From contig CAYWKU010000005.1 in NCBI GenBank assembly GCA_964459325.1, positions 62,001-126,000 of the forward strand: a stretch of DNA of 64,000 nt, written 5' to 3'. Every line of letters starts with the position of its first letter. Positions within the stretch are counted from its first letter, which is position 1. A program made the position numbers and the translations under genes. This document shows positions 51,576 to 60,787 of the stretch, in pieces. The DNA comes from CAYWKU01 sp964459325. Lineage in GTDB: Bacteria > RBG-13-61-14 > CAYWKU01. The notes below the pieces were generated by a model. The model was given only the letters and a program-made list of their open reading frames with translations. It did not search any database and had not been told where the DNA came from.

Positions 51576-53129
51576 TTACAACGGGATATTGCCGTGTTTT
51601 TTGGGCGGGTTTGAATCCCGTTTGTTGCGCAGCATTTTGAGGGCCGTAATTATCCGCGGCCGGGTGTTTTCGGGCTTGATGACCTCGTCGATGTAGCCCA
51701 GCTCCGCCGCCTTGTAAGGGTTGGCGAACGTTTCCCGGTAGTGTTTTACCAGCCTTTCCTTGGCCTCTTCCTTGTCATCGGCGTTTTTGATTTCGTTGCG
51801 GAAAACTATGTTGACCGCGCCTTCCGGGCCCATGACGGCGATTTCGGCGTTCGGGTATGCATAATTTATGTCACCGCGTATGTGCTTGGAACTCATAACG
51901 TCGTAGGCCCCGCCGTAAGCCTTTCGGGTGATGACCGTCACCTTGGGCACGGTGCATTCGGCGAAGGCGTAAAGCAGCTTGGCGCCGTTCAGGATAATGG
52001 CGCGATATTCCTGCTGTGAACCCGGCAGAAATCCGGGCACGTCCACAAAGGTAATGAGAGGGATGTTGAAGGAGTCGCAGAACCTCACGAACCGCGCGCC
52101 CTTCTTGGAAGCGTCAACGTCCAGGCATCCGGCCAGGTGATTGGGCTGGTTGGCCACGATACCCACGCTCCGGCCGCCCATGCGTGCGAAACCCACCACT
52201 ATGTTCTGAGCGTAATTCTGGTGCACCTCCAGGAACTTACCGTCGTCCACCACCTTGTAAATTATGTCCCTTATCTCGTAAGGCTGGTTGGGATTTTCCG
52301 GAACTATGTTATCGAGCGATTCGTCTATACGGTCGGTCGGGTCGCCGGTGGGCACGAAGGGGGGGTCTTCCATGTTGTTTTGCGGCATGTAGGAGAGCAT
52401 CTCCCGAATCAGTGCCAGGCACGACTTGTCGTCGGGCACCGTAAACGCCGCCACGCCGGAGCGGGAAGCGTGGCTCATGGCGCCGCCCAGGTCTTCCTTG
52501 GTAACTTCCTCCCGGGTGACGGTCTTGATGACATCCGGGCCGGTGATGAACATGTAGCTGGTCTTCTCCACCATGATGATGAAGTCGGTTATGGCCGGTG
52601 AGTATACGGCGCCTCCGGCGCAGGGGCCCATGATGGCGCTTATCTGTGGCACCACGCCGCTGAACAGCACGTTTCGCAAAAAGATGTCGGCGTACCCGGC
52701 CAGGCTGACCACCCCCTCCTGGATGCGGGCGCCGCCGGAGTCGTTCAGCCCGATTACCGGCGCTCCGTTCTTGGCCGCCAGGTCCATTACCTTGACCACC
52801 TTCCGGGCGAAGGTGCCGCTCAGGGAGCCGCCGAAAACCGTGAAGTCCTGGCTGAACACGAAAACCGTCCGGCCGTTCACTTCGCCGTAGCCGGTGACGA
52901 CTCCGTCGGTGAGGAATTTCTTCTCGTCCATGCCGAAATCGGTACAGTCGTGCACGGCGAACTTGTCCAGCTCCACGAAGGTTCCCGTGTCGAGAAATTC
53001 GAGGATTCTTTCGCGGGCGGTCATTTTGCCGGCATCGTGCTGTTTTTTTATACGCTCCTCGCCGCCGGCCTGCTCGGCTTCTTCGTCCAACCTCTGGAGT
53101 CTTTCAAACGCTTCCTTATTGCTGGTCAT
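51576..53129 (-). CDS. Acyl-CoA carboxylase carboxyltransferase (beta) subunit
   Basis: 517 residues, the biotin-dependent carboxyltransferase that moves CO2 to or from propionyl-, acetyl- or methylmalonyl-CoA. It has the two crotonase-like halves with oxyanion motifs GLNDSGGARIQEGV, GPCAGGAVYSPA, FVDVPGFLPGSQQE and RKAYGGAYDVMSSK. The length is that of PccB/MmdA. No biotin carboxylase, biotin carrier or membrane decarboxylase subunit is adjacent, so carboxylase and decarboxylase roles cannot be separated. The ATG is preceded by GGAG. Confidence 0.94.
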   Translation of the reverse strand: MTSNKEAFERLQRLDEEAEQAGGEERIKKQHDAGKMTARERILEFLDTGTFVELDKFAVHDCTDFGMDEKKFLTDGVVTGYGEVNGRTVFVFSQDFTVFGGSLSGTFARKVVKVMDLAAKNGAPVIGLNDSGGARIQEGVVSLAGYADIFLRNVLFSGVVPQISAIMGPCAGGAVYSPAITDFIIMVEKTSYMFITGPDVIKTVTREEVTKEDLGGAMSHASRSGVAAFTVPDDKSCLALIREMLSYMPQNNMEDPPFVPTGDPTDRIDESLDNIVPENPNQPYEIRDIIYKVVDDGKFLEVHQNYAQNIVVGFARMGGRSVGIVANQPNHLAGCLDVDASKKGARFVRFCDSFNIPLITFVDVPGFLPGSQQEYRAIILNGAKLLYAFAECTVPKVTVITRKAYGGAYDVMSSKHIRGDINYAYPNAEIAVMGPEGAVNIVFRNEIKNADDKEEAKERLVKHYRETFANPYKAAELGYIDEVIKPENTRPRIITALKMLRNKRDSNPPKKHGNIPL

Positions 53130-53223
53130 CTTTAATCCACTCCTGCTTGCAAGTTTGCCCTTTCGGTTACCGAAAAGGTGATAATAATCAAAAATCCATC
53201 AAATGAAAATAAGAGGCGGGAGC

Positions 53224-53868
53224 TTATTTATGCAACTCGGTGAAGTCTTTTCCTTCTTTGCGGAGCAACCAGATTGCTATTTGCGCCCTCAGATTGGGGA
53301 GAAAGTTAATCTCGCTCTTTCCAGAGCCCAGAAAAATTTCTCTTTCGACGGTTATTTCCTCTTGTTCGCAAAATCTCTTGAAATCCTTGATGGTTACCGG
53401 GTGGATGTTGGGTGATTCGTGCCACTCGTAAGGCAGCGCCTCAGTCATCGGCATCCTGCCCCCTAAAGCTACCTGTAGCCTCACCCTCCAGTGAGCGAAG
53501 TTGGGGGTGCTGACTATCCCAACTTCCCCCACCCGCAACATTTCCCTCAATACGAATCGGGGGTTATGAGTCACCTGGATAGTCTGGGAAAGCAGAACCA
53601 CGTCGAAGCTGGAATCTGGATAGTCCGTCAACGTCCTGTCTATGTCGGCCTCGAGAACGCATACTCCCTTCTCGATGGCGCTGCGAACCGACTCGTTGTC
53701 TATCTCCACGCCCGATACGGCGCAATTCTTTTCTTCCTTCAGCCTGAGCAACAACTCTCCGTCTGCGCAGCCCAGGTCGAGAACGCGGGAGTTCTCGGGA
53801 ACAAGGGAGACCACCACGTTATAATCTACGCGGTCGACCCGGCCCTTGAGGCGGGAAGCGTCAATCAC
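53224..53868 (-). CDS. metW: Methionine biosynthesis protein MetW
   Basis: 214 residues, SAM-methyltransferase-like fold (VLDLGCADGELLLRL, SSFDVVLLSQTIQVTHNP), typical of MetW, which supports homoserine acetyltransferase MetX. The motif STPNFAHWRVRLQVALGGRMPM and YEWHESPNIHPVTIKDF are family hallmarks. It overlaps metX by 4 bp and is last in the metYXW operon. Confidence 0.94.
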   Translation of the reverse strand: MIDASRLKGRVDRVDYNVVVSLVPENSRVLDLGCADGELLLRLKEEKNCAVSGVEIDNESVRSAIEKGVCVLEADIDRTLTDYPDSSFDVVLLSQTIQVTHNPRFVLREMLRVGEVGIVSTPNFAHWRVRLQVALGGRMPMTEALPYEWHESPNIHPVTIKDFKRFCEQEEITVEREIFLGSGKSEINFLPNLRAQIAIWLLRKEGKDFTELHK

Positions 53869-55022
53869 CCCAATACCTCCGCCGCCACGCCGTCGAGGAA
53901 GCCGTCCACAAGCTCCCGGAAGCCGGGTATGTCCAGGAGGAAGCTGTCGTGGCCGTGAGGGGAATCCATGTTGGTGTATGCGACCTCGACCCCGTTGGCC
54001 TGGAGGGCTTTCACGATAGCCTGAGATTCCGAGGGCGGGTACAGCCAGTCGGAAGTAAAGCTGATGACCAGAAAGCGGCTTTTAACGTTCCGGAAAGCCT
54101 TTACCAGCGAGCCGTCGAACTCGCCCAGAAGGTCGAAATAATCCATCGCCTTGGTAATGTAAAGATAGGTGTTGGCGTCGAACCTCTTTGTGAACTTGAG
54201 CCCCTGGTGGTGCAGGTAGCTTTCCACCTGGAACTCGGTACGGAAGCTGTACCCGTACTTTTCGGCGTCTTTCAGCCTTCGTCCGAACTTAGTCTGGAGC
54301 GCCTCTTCGCTCAGGTAGGTGATGTGGGCAATCATCCGGGCGATACCCAGTCCAACCTCTGGGCCTTCGCCGTCGGGGTAATTACCGCCTTGCCACTTGG
54401 GGTCGGTCATTATTGCCCGGCGGCCCACTTCGTTGAAGGCGATACCCTGGGCGCTCAGGCGCGGCGTAGTGGCTATGGAGATTGCGCACGCCGCCCGGTC
54501 GGGATAGTCCACCGCCCATTGCAGCACCTGCATGCCGCCGAGGGAGCCACCCACCACGCAAAGGGGCCTTTCGATGCCCAGGTAATCCAGAAGCCTCGCG
54601 TGGCCCCGAACCATGTCCCGGACGGTTATTATGGGGAAGTCCAGGTTGTACTTTTTGCCGGTGGCCGGGTTTGTCGAGGAGGGACCGGTGCTACCCTTGC
54701 ATCCTCCGATTACGTTGGCGCAGACCACGCAATAGCGGTTGGTGTCAAATGGCCTGCCGGGGCCGACCATGAAGTCCCACCATCCGGGCTTGGGGTCGGA
54801 AGGGCTGTTAATCCCGGCAACGTGCGCATCGCCCGACAGCGCGTGGAATATCACCACCGCGTTGGTGCGCTCGGCGTTGAGGGCGCCGTAAGTTTCGTAA
54901 GCGATGGTAAACGGCTCCAGGAGCGCTCCGTTTTCCAGTTGCAGGCCGGGTTTGTCGAAATGAGCGTATTGGGTTTCCACCAGGCCGACGCCCGAGTAAG
55001 TCTTTGATTTTACCTCTCCCAA
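53865..55022 (-). CDS. metX: Homoserine O-acetyltransferase
   Basis: Acetylates homoserine for direct sulfhydrylation by MetY. 385 residues, alpha/beta hydrolase with nucleophile S160 in VVGGSLGGMQ. The conserved HALSGDAHVAG and STGPSSTNP blocks are typical, and the late acid (TSDWLYPPSES) and histidine (SPHGHDSFLLD) complete the triad. The start is a TTG directly after the metY stop with no gap. A GAGG lies nearby as a weak ribosome site. Part of metYXW. Confidence 0.95.
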   Translation of the reverse strand: MGEVKSKTYSGVGLVETQYAHFDKPGLQLENGALLEPFTIAYETYGALNAERTNAVVIFHALSGDAHVAGINSPSDPKPGWWDFMVGPGRPFDTNRYCVVCANVIGGCKGSTGPSSTNPATGKKYNLDFPIITVRDMVRGHARLLDYLGIERPLCVVGGSLGGMQVLQWAVDYPDRAACAISIATTPRLSAQGIAFNEVGRRAIMTDPKWQGGNYPDGEGPEVGLGIARMIAHITYLSEEALQTKFGRRLKDAEKYGYSFRTEFQVESYLHHQGLKFTKRFDANTYLYITKAMDYFDLLGEFDGSLVKAFRNVKSRFLVISFTSDWLYPPSESQAIVKALQANGVEVAYTNMDSPHGHDSFLLDIPGFRELVDGFLDGVAAEVLG

Positions 55023-56279
55023 TTACAAACCTCGCAGCGCGGAATCGAAGTCCTCGGTTATGTCGTCAATAGCCTCGATACCCACCGAAACCCGCACCAG
55101 GTCGGGCGGGACCCCAAGCTCCACCTTCAACTTATCCTCGAAAGATACATACTGTGAGCTTGCCGGGTGAATCACCAGGGTTTTGCAATCGCCCAGGTTG
55201 GCCAGGTGATATGCCAGCTTCAGCCGCCTGATGAACTCGAAACAGGCGTTTTCATCCTTCAGGCCGAATGTAACCAGTGAACCATAACCTTTCGACGCGA
55301 ACTGCTTTTCGGCGATTTCCCTGTGGGGGCTGGATTCGAGACCCGGATAATTCACCCACTTTACGGCGGAATGGCCCTCCAGGAACCGGGCCAGCTTCAT
55401 CGCGTTGTCCATGTGGCGTTCCATGCGGAGGCTCAAGGTATCCAGTCCTATCATTGTTAAATAGGAGTGGAAAGGCGAGGGCGTGGTTCCGAAGTTTATG
55501 TGAATTTCCCGCCATGCCTTCTCCCGGAAAGGAGCGTCGGGTTTTTTGAGTTTGTGCGGCTCGAAATCGGGGTATTTATCGAGCGGCCAGTCGAATTTTC
55601 CCGAATCCACCACTATTCCGCCCACTGCGCTTCCGTGCCCGTTGAAAAATTTTGTTGTGGAATGCACGGATATGTCCGCGCCCCATTCGAAGGGCCTGAA
55701 CAGATAGGGCGTTGCCATGGTGTTGTCCACCATCAGGGGAGCGTTGAGCGAGTGCGCCATCCGGGCCAGCTTGCCGATGTCGGGAACATCCAGCTTGGGA
55801 TTGCCCAGGCTTTCCACGTAGAAAATCTTGGTTTTTTCGTTTGCCGCCTTTTCCCACTGTGAGTAATCGGTTGTTTCTACAATGTGAGTGTTTATACCGA
55901 ATCGGGGCAGAACTTTCGCAAACAGCACGTATGTGGACATGAACAGCGAGTTGCCGGATACGATTTCATCACCCGCGCCGGCTATTGCCAGCACCGCTGC
56001 GGTAATTGCGGCCATGCCGGAGGAGGTGGCGAAGGCCGCCGCTCCGCCTTCCAGGCCGTTTATCTTCCGTTCGAGCGCCGAAACGGTGGGGTTGGTCAGG
56101 CGCTGGTATATATGAGCGGGCTTTCTGCCGCTGAAAGCGTCGCTCAAATCCTCGGCCGTATCGAACCTGTGCGAGGCGGTCTGGTAAATGGGAGGATGAG
56201 TGCTGCCTTCCCAGTTTCCCGGTTCCAGCCCGAGGTGAACCACTTGGGTGTCGAAACGATACTTCTTTTCATCGGGCAT
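55023..56279 (-). CDS. metY: O-acetylhomoserine sulfhydrylase (MetY)
   Basis: PLP enzyme that makes homocysteine from O-acetylhomoserine and sulfide. At 418 residues it is the usual length. Seen are TNPTVSALERKI, the glycine loop SSGMAAITAAVLA, VDNTMATPYL, the PLP lysine K210 (HSTTKFFNGHGSAVGG) and the C-terminal HPASSQ and RVSVGIEAIDDI motifs. It is the first gene of metYXW. The 263-bp leader holds a candidate structured RNA, and an Rrf2 regulator gene precedes it on the same strand. Confidence 0.95.
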   Translation of the reverse strand: MPDEKKYRFDTQVVHLGLEPGNWEGSTHPPIYQTASHRFDTAEDLSDAFSGRKPAHIYQRLTNPTVSALERKINGLEGGAAAFATSSGMAAITAAVLAIAGAGDEIVSGNSLFMSTYVLFAKVLPRFGINTHIVETTDYSQWEKAANEKTKIFYVESLGNPKLDVPDIGKLARMAHSLNAPLMVDNTMATPYLFRPFEWGADISVHSTTKFFNGHGSAVGGIVVDSGKFDWPLDKYPDFEPHKLKKPDAPFREKAWREIHINFGTTPSPFHSYLTMIGLDTLSLRMERHMDNAMKLARFLEGHSAVKWVNYPGLESSPHREIAEKQFASKGYGSLVTFGLKDENACFEFIRRLKLAYHLANLGDCKTLVIHPASSQYVSFEDKLKVELGVPPDLVRVSVGIEAIDDITEDFDSALRGL

Positions 56280-56314
56280 AACGGTTTCCCCCTTAAGATG
56301 CTGAATTATATAGA

Positions 56315-56465
56315 TATTCCGGGGTAAAACACCCGGTTTTTCACACCCTCACCGCTTCCGGGGGTTTTATGGAAACCTGATGGCTACCTTAAGATTAATA
56401 ATCTCGGCTTATTCTTCCATATCATAAGTTTCCCCTGCGGTCAGGGTGCTATCCGTAACAGGGGG
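56315..56465 (-). ncRNA. Candidate structured RNA, copy B, in the metY leader
   Basis: This region is homologous to 48124-48297. On the minus strand it shares CCCxGTTAxGGxTAGCAC, TGACCGCAGGG, CTTATG, CCGGAAG and GGGTGTGAAAAA. Stem: CACCCTGACC (56448-56439) with GGTGAGGGTG (56353-56344), 9 of 10 pairs, while copy A forms the same stem with different bases. A small hairpin GGTTT-ccata-AAACC and a 3' hairpin CCGGGT-gtttt-ACCCCGG follow. The outer stem of copy A is not conserved. It ends about 36 bp before the metY ATG. It is not a recognisable SAM-I or SAM-II riboswitch. Confidence 0.58.
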
Positions 56466-56542
56466 CTTAAAAAATCGGTGGAATTGCAGAATCGCCCCGG
56501 GTCGTATTTTATTTTAAAAGTATCAGCTTGCCGGATTTTTAT

Positions 56543-56986
56543 TCAGATACTGAAATCCAGCACGGTTTTGCGGGATTTTTCCCTTTCTTTGTCCAACAAT
56601 TCCTTCAGAGACCATTTATTAAGCAGGTAGTTGCAGTTGTTGCTCATGGATTCCCAAACATCTCTCATTATGCAGCTTGGACTTCTGTTGCACAGGTCAG
56701 GGTCTTCCACGCATCCCACCGGCGCCATGCCTCCTTCAAGCACGTTTATGATGTCAAGCAATGTGATTTTTTCCGGCGATTTGGCCAGTTGAAATCCTCC
56801 GTTTTTACCCTGGGTGCTTATCACCAGGCCGGCTTTGCGAAGCTCGGAAAGTATCTGCTCGAGGTATTTTTCACTCAAATCCTGCCTGCCGGCTATTTCT
56901 TTGACCATAACCGGCCCTTCGCCGTAACGGGTGGCCAAATCCAGCATGGCCCTGCTTCCATATCTGCCCTTAGTGGACAATTTCAT
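56543..56986 (-). CDS. Rrf2-family transcriptional regulator with three cysteines
   Basis: 147 residues: a winged helix-turn-helix (KLSTKGRYGSRAMLDLATRYG, VKEIAGRQDLSEKYLEQILSELRKAGLV) and a cysteine group C-x6-C-x5-C (VGCVEDPDLCNRSPSC), which matches the Fe-S-binding spacing of IscR/NsrR-like regulators with a one-residue difference. CymR, a close relative that controls sulfur genes, lacks these cysteines. Its place directly upstream of metYXW points to control of sulfur assimilation, possibly Fe-S-linked. The ATG is behind GGGAGGAA; the frame is open 135 bp further upstream without support. Confidence 0.9.
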   Translation of the reverse strand: MKLSTKGRYGSRAMLDLATRYGEGPVMVKEIAGRQDLSEKYLEQILSELRKAGLVISTQGKNGGFQLAKSPEKITLLDIINVLEGGMAPVGCVEDPDLCNRSPSCIMRDVWESMSNNCNYLLNKWSLKELLDKEREKSRKTVLDFSI

Positions 56987-57150
56987 TTTTTTTATTCCTC
57001 CCGAAATGTAAGTAATAAAATCTTCTTTTAGTAGTTTAGCCCCGGTTGTATGAGATGTCAAGCCAAAGCGCAGCCGATGAGAACATCCCGGGACTTCCTG
57101 TGAGACGGATAGCCCACCCATATCTGATGGGTGGTTTTACTGGGTATTTG

Positions 57151-57208
57151 ACGGACAGGAATGTCCGTCCTCCGTTTATTTTGCCGGAGGCCGGGCATTC
57201 CTGCCCGG
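57151..57208. repeat. Paired palindromes with complementary loops, type GGAA/TTCC
   Basis: Hairpin one: ACGGACA-GGAA-TGTCCGT (57151-57168). Hairpin two: CCGGGCA-TTCC-TGCCCGG (57191-57208). Loops are complementary, as at 51491-51552, but the sequence differs. A further hairpin ACCCAT/ATGGGT lies just upstream (~57117-57133). It fills the 365-bp gap between rrf2 and the chemoreceptor gene; no gene is visible there. Confidence 0.75.
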
Positions 57209-57351
57209 CGGGGTGGCAGAATGCACACCTCCATTGGAGTGCAACAAAATAAAACAAACCGGGGTGGCGTAATTGTGCTAAATTGCTAAAATCCTTGCCG
57301 GGTGACTGATAGTATACACTACTTAGTTATTCTTTGTAGCTAGAGAGAAAA

Positions 57352-59232
57352 ATGGTACCAACAAACGGCACTCGGGCGCCGACTCTCAGGGAATTCATCC
57401 TCCGCTTCATCATAATGGTGGCGACGGGGGCTTTTATTTCCTCTTTATCGCTGCTTGCTTTTTACCGCCTTGTGGTTCAGGTAACGCCCGCCGACCAGAA
57501 GGTTCTATCGAACTACGGTGTACCCATCTCCGTTGTGGGCATATTAATCTACATTGCGCTCATAGTAGCCATTGCTTTGCCCCTGGTTCGATACATCATG
57601 TTGGTTCAACGGGGCGAGGCGATGGAGGATAATTACGTTATTCAAACCCAGGATAAGGCCATCAACCTGGGTTATAAAATAGCCGTAATCGCCAGCCTGT
57701 TTTATATCATAACCAACCCCCTGATTTTTACGATAGGCATTATCAACCTGGGTTGGGACATGGGCCGGATGATATGGTACGGGCTGGCCGGAGGATTGAT
57801 TTGCGGGCTTTTCATGATACCGCTGGGTTTCAACTTCGGAAGCTGGATAGTGAGGCCCATAGTTGACCACACCACCCTGATGATTAAAGCCGAGCCGGCC
57901 CGTCAGGCGGGGAGGAAGATGGGGCTGGGGTTCAAGATGCTGGTGACTTTTATCCCCATCATCGTGGCGCTTTTGATTTACTCCTCCTTCATGGGCTACT
58001 CCCAGACCAAATCCATATACGACGATATGAAGAAGATGGAAGCCACTTACCTTTCGAGCGACGAGCTTTCGGAGTTGGTGGACGAGGTGGAACACCGTTC
58101 CGACCCCGGCATTCGCTCCAGTGAATACTATGAAAACCACCTGGGCAGCCTCAAGCGGTCATACATGATTTTTGTTCTAGTAGGGATAGGCATCACTTTG
58201 CTGTTTACGGTGCTGGCTTCCATCGAAACCACTCGTCCGCTTAAAACCCTGGAAAAACATTCCGAACGAATAAAGCAGGGAAATTATGAAGAATGGGTCA
58301 GGCTGGCGACCAACGACGAGTTAGGAGAAGTGGGCGCTTCGGTTAACCGGATGAAGGGAACCATCGTAAGCCAGATGGACAGGATGAAGGAGCTTATCGA
58401 AAAGCTCCGGGACGGAATTCGCGAAATGGACTCGGCAGTCAACACGGTGCTGAAAGTCAGTTCCGAGCAAAGCACGGGAGCATCCCAGCAGGCTTCGGCG
58501 GCCACGGAAGCATCGGCGGTAAGCGAGCAGTTCCTCACCACCGCCGACTCCATCGCCCGGAAAGCGAATTCGGTAAGCGAAAGCTCAGCATCGACCCTAA
58601 AGGCGTGTGAAAACGGGGAGCGGACTTTGCAGCAAATGCACCACAAATTCGAGCAAATGTCCTCTCAATCTCAGGCTATCGTGGAAACTACAGCCGGGTT
58701 AAGGGAGATGTTCCAGAGGACTTACGAAATCGTCAAGGTGATTGAAGACATAGCCGACCGCACCGAGCTCATTTCGCTTAATGCCCTGATAGAGGCCGTG
58801 GGAGCGGGAGCTTCGGGAAAGCGTTTCACCATAGTGGCCGAAGAAACCAGAAAGCTGGCACGTTACGCCAACGAAACCGTCAAGGATATAAGGGGCCTCG
58901 TGGAATCCATGCAGAATACCACCTTCCAGGCGGCCGAGAAGGCCGGTACCGGCGCCGAAATGACCGAAGAGGGCAGAGAGGCTGTGGAGGCGGTGGGGAA
59001 ATCCCTCGGTTCCATCTCCGAGATGGCTTCCTCCACCTCGGCTCTGGTGACCGAGATAACGTATTCTACAAATCAGCAAAGCACGGTGTCGCAGCAGTTG
59101 TCGCAATCCATCTCCGAGGTCAAGGACGTGGCGGCACAGGTAGAGCAGGGCGCCAAGGAAATAGAAAACGCCGTGACCAACCTTAAAAGCTTCGCAAAAT
59201 CGCTTCGGGAAACAGTGGAAGCGCCCGAATAA
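57352..59232 (+). CDS. Methyl-accepting chemotaxis-type receptor
   Basis: 626 residues. At least six hydrophobic segments lie in the first ~300 residues instead of the usual two, with only small periplasmic loops. A HAMP domain (~295-345; TRPLKTLEKHSERIKQGNYEEWV) and a long signalling coiled coil follow. The hairpin tip reads DIADRTELISLNALIEAVGAG then FTIVAEETRKLA, which differs from the usual ALNAAIEAARAGE...VVADEVR. No che genes are adjacent. It is an orphan receptor that may sense within the membrane or serve a non-chemotaxis pathway. Confidence 0.9.
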   Translation: MVPTNGTRAPTLREFILRFIIMVATGAFISSLSLLAFYRLVVQVTPADQKVLSNYGVPISVVGILIYIALIVAIALPLVRYIMLVQRGEAMEDNYVIQTQDKAINLGYKIAVIASLFYIITNPLIFTIGIINLGWDMGRMIWYGLAGGLICGLFMIPLGFNFGSWIVRPIVDHTTLMIKAEPARQAGRKMGLGFKMLVTFIPIIVALLIYSSFMGYSQTKSIYDDMKKMEATYLSSDELSELVDEVEHRSDPGIRSSEYYENHLGSLKRSYMIFVLVGIGITLLFTVLASIETTRPLKTLEKHSERIKQGNYEEWVRLATNDELGEVGASVNRMKGTIVSQMDRMKELIEKLRDGIREMDSAVNTVLKVSSEQSTGASQQASAATEASAVSEQFLTTADSIARKANSVSESSASTLKACENGERTLQQMHHKFEQMSSQSQAIVETTAGLREMFQRTYEIVKVIEDIADRTELISLNALIEAVGAGASGKRFTIVAEETRKLARYANETVKDIRGLVESMQNTTFQAAEKAGTGAEMTEEGREAVEAVGKSLGSISEMASSTSALVTEITYSTNQQSTVSQQLSQSISEVKDVAAQVEQGAKEIENAVTNLKSFAKSLRETVEAPE

Positions 59233-59286
59233 AAAACGGCATAAAGATTCTTGAGTGCTTATAACCGCTCGGATTTATTGAGAGAT

Positions 59287-60474
59287 TTACATCCTTATTC
59301 CACCCCATTTCATGACGTAATACACCGCTATCCCCACCGCAAAAGCTATGCTCATGTTCGTGGTGGCGAGTGCAATACCGGCTATCAGAAACGCCACGAA
59401 GTAGTCGTTTTTCCCCTCCAGGTCCTTTATCAGCATTGCCAGCTCCAGACCTGCGAAGACGAGCAGCACTCCCAGGACGGCGTTGGGGATGGAGGTCAGC
59501 AGCGAAAGCCCTATCTCCCCGAGAAGTAAGGCGATTATCACGAAAACGGCCCCTATCATTATATTGGAGCCGCCGGTTCTGGCCCCGAACCTGTAATGCG
59601 CCGCCAGACCTCCCGCTCCGTGGCACATGGGCATTCCGGCGAACGGCCCCACGGCCAGGTTGGCGATGCCCATGCTTATGCCGAAGCTGCGGTTGGAGAC
59701 CCTTCGGGTGGATTCTCCTTCGCCAAACAGGGTTTTCGCGGCATCGGTGGTACCGATGACGGCGTTGCCGAGGGTAAGGGGTATTTGCGGTATGACCAGC
59801 AACACCAGGGCATCCATGTAATCGCCTAAAACAGGCACGTGAAGCCTGATGTCGGTCGGGCCGGCGCTCCATGCTGCCCCTTCCATGGAGCCGAGTGCGA
59901 GGCCGAGTATGACGCCTCCGGTTACGACAACCAGCGCCGCCGGAAAGCGCTTGCTGGATAAGAGAAACAGCACCACCGCGACACCGATAACTCCCACTAT
60001 CAGGTTCAGCGGAACAGACCCCAGTGACAGGACTTCTCCGGATTTGTGTATAAACAGGTCGGATTTTAACATCAGGGAAAAGCCCTTTGTAAACAAGATG
60101 AATCCCAGTCCGAGCTGTATGCCCCTGACTATGGGCTTGGAGAAGAGCCTGGCCAAGAGGTCGACAATTCCGCTGAACGAAAGCACTATAAGCAGCGCGC
60201 CGAAGATGATACCCGCAGCGGCCATGGTATCGAGGGTGATTTTTTCGGGGAAAGCGATGGCGATGGCCGTAACTACTTTCAAGGGTTGTACCGGAATGGG
60301 AAGCTTGTAATAAATTCCGGTTCCGACGTAAAACAACCCCGCCAGCAACGCCACCGTGGAAAAGCTCAGCCCGTTTATGGTGATAAGCGCCACGGCGAGT
60401 GGGATGAGCGTTCCCAGGTCGCCCAGCGACCCGGCCAGCTCCATGCGGTCAAACTTGTAAGGCCCGATATTCAT
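59287..60474 (-). CDS. MOT1-type molybdate/sulfate transporter
   Basis: 395 residues with about ten membrane segments. Signature blocks of the plant/bacterial MOT1 (PF16983-type) family are clear: GSLGDLGTLIPLAVAL, LPIPVQPLKVVTAIAIAFP, LVIPQIPLTLGNAVIG, and GMPMCHGAGGLAAHYRFGART. MOT1 proteins take up molybdate with high affinity. Substrate assignment for bacterial members is by homology only, but the genome's formate dehydrogenase needs Mo or W, so the role fits. It ends convergently with the chemoreceptor gene. Confidence 0.87.
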   Translation of the reverse strand: MNIGPYKFDRMELAGSLGDLGTLIPLAVALITINGLSFSTVALLAGLFYVGTGIYYKLPIPVQPLKVVTAIAIAFPEKITLDTMAAAGIIFGALLIVLSFSGIVDLLARLFSKPIVRGIQLGLGFILFTKGFSLMLKSDLFIHKSGEVLSLGSVPLNLIVGVIGVAVVLFLLSSKRFPAALVVVTGGVILGLALGSMEGAAWSAGPTDIRLHVPVLGDYMDALVLLVIPQIPLTLGNAVIGTTDAAKTLFGEGESTRRVSNRSFGISMGIANLAVGPFAGMPMCHGAGGLAAHYRFGARTGGSNIMIGAVFVIIALLLGEIGLSLLTSIPNAVLGVLLVFAGLELAMLIKDLEGKNDYFVAFLIAGIALATTNMSIAFAVGIAVYYVMKWGGIRM

Positions 60475-60642
60475 TGGACAGCCGGATTCATGATAGCATT
60501 TTTGTGGTAGTAAAAAAGGGCTTCGACAGTCTTTTAATGTTTTTGTCCGACAGGTAATAGGATTTTCAAGAGTGGAAGAAGGGTTAGCGCTTCAAATTTT
60601 GTTCATAATTGTGAATGTCCCGGGGATAATTCATAAAAAGCG

Positions 60643-60671
60643 TTGACATTCGGTAACTTATGTGTTAACCT
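60643..60671 (+). promoter_or_regulatory. Possible promoter of the LysM protein gene
   Basis: TTGACA (60643-60648) is a perfect -35 box; 17 bp later TAACCT is a weak -10. It is the best candidate in the 313-bp gap between the MOT1 gene and the LysM gene, giving a leader of about 110 nt. The gap holds nothing else I recognise. Confidence 0.4.
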
Positions 60672-60787
60672 TCTTTAAAATCGGTTGTGGATAACTTGTG
60701 AATAAACAATCGAATGATGGGTGGAAAATTTCAATGGTTAACGCCGCTCGTTGGCGGGCGCTGCTCAGGCTAAAAGGAGGACGAGTC

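Noticed and set aside
56280..56542. SAM-I, SAM-II or cobalamin riboswitch upstream of metY
   Set aside because: The conserved cores of these classes are not found. The conserved blocks present are those shared with 48124-48297.
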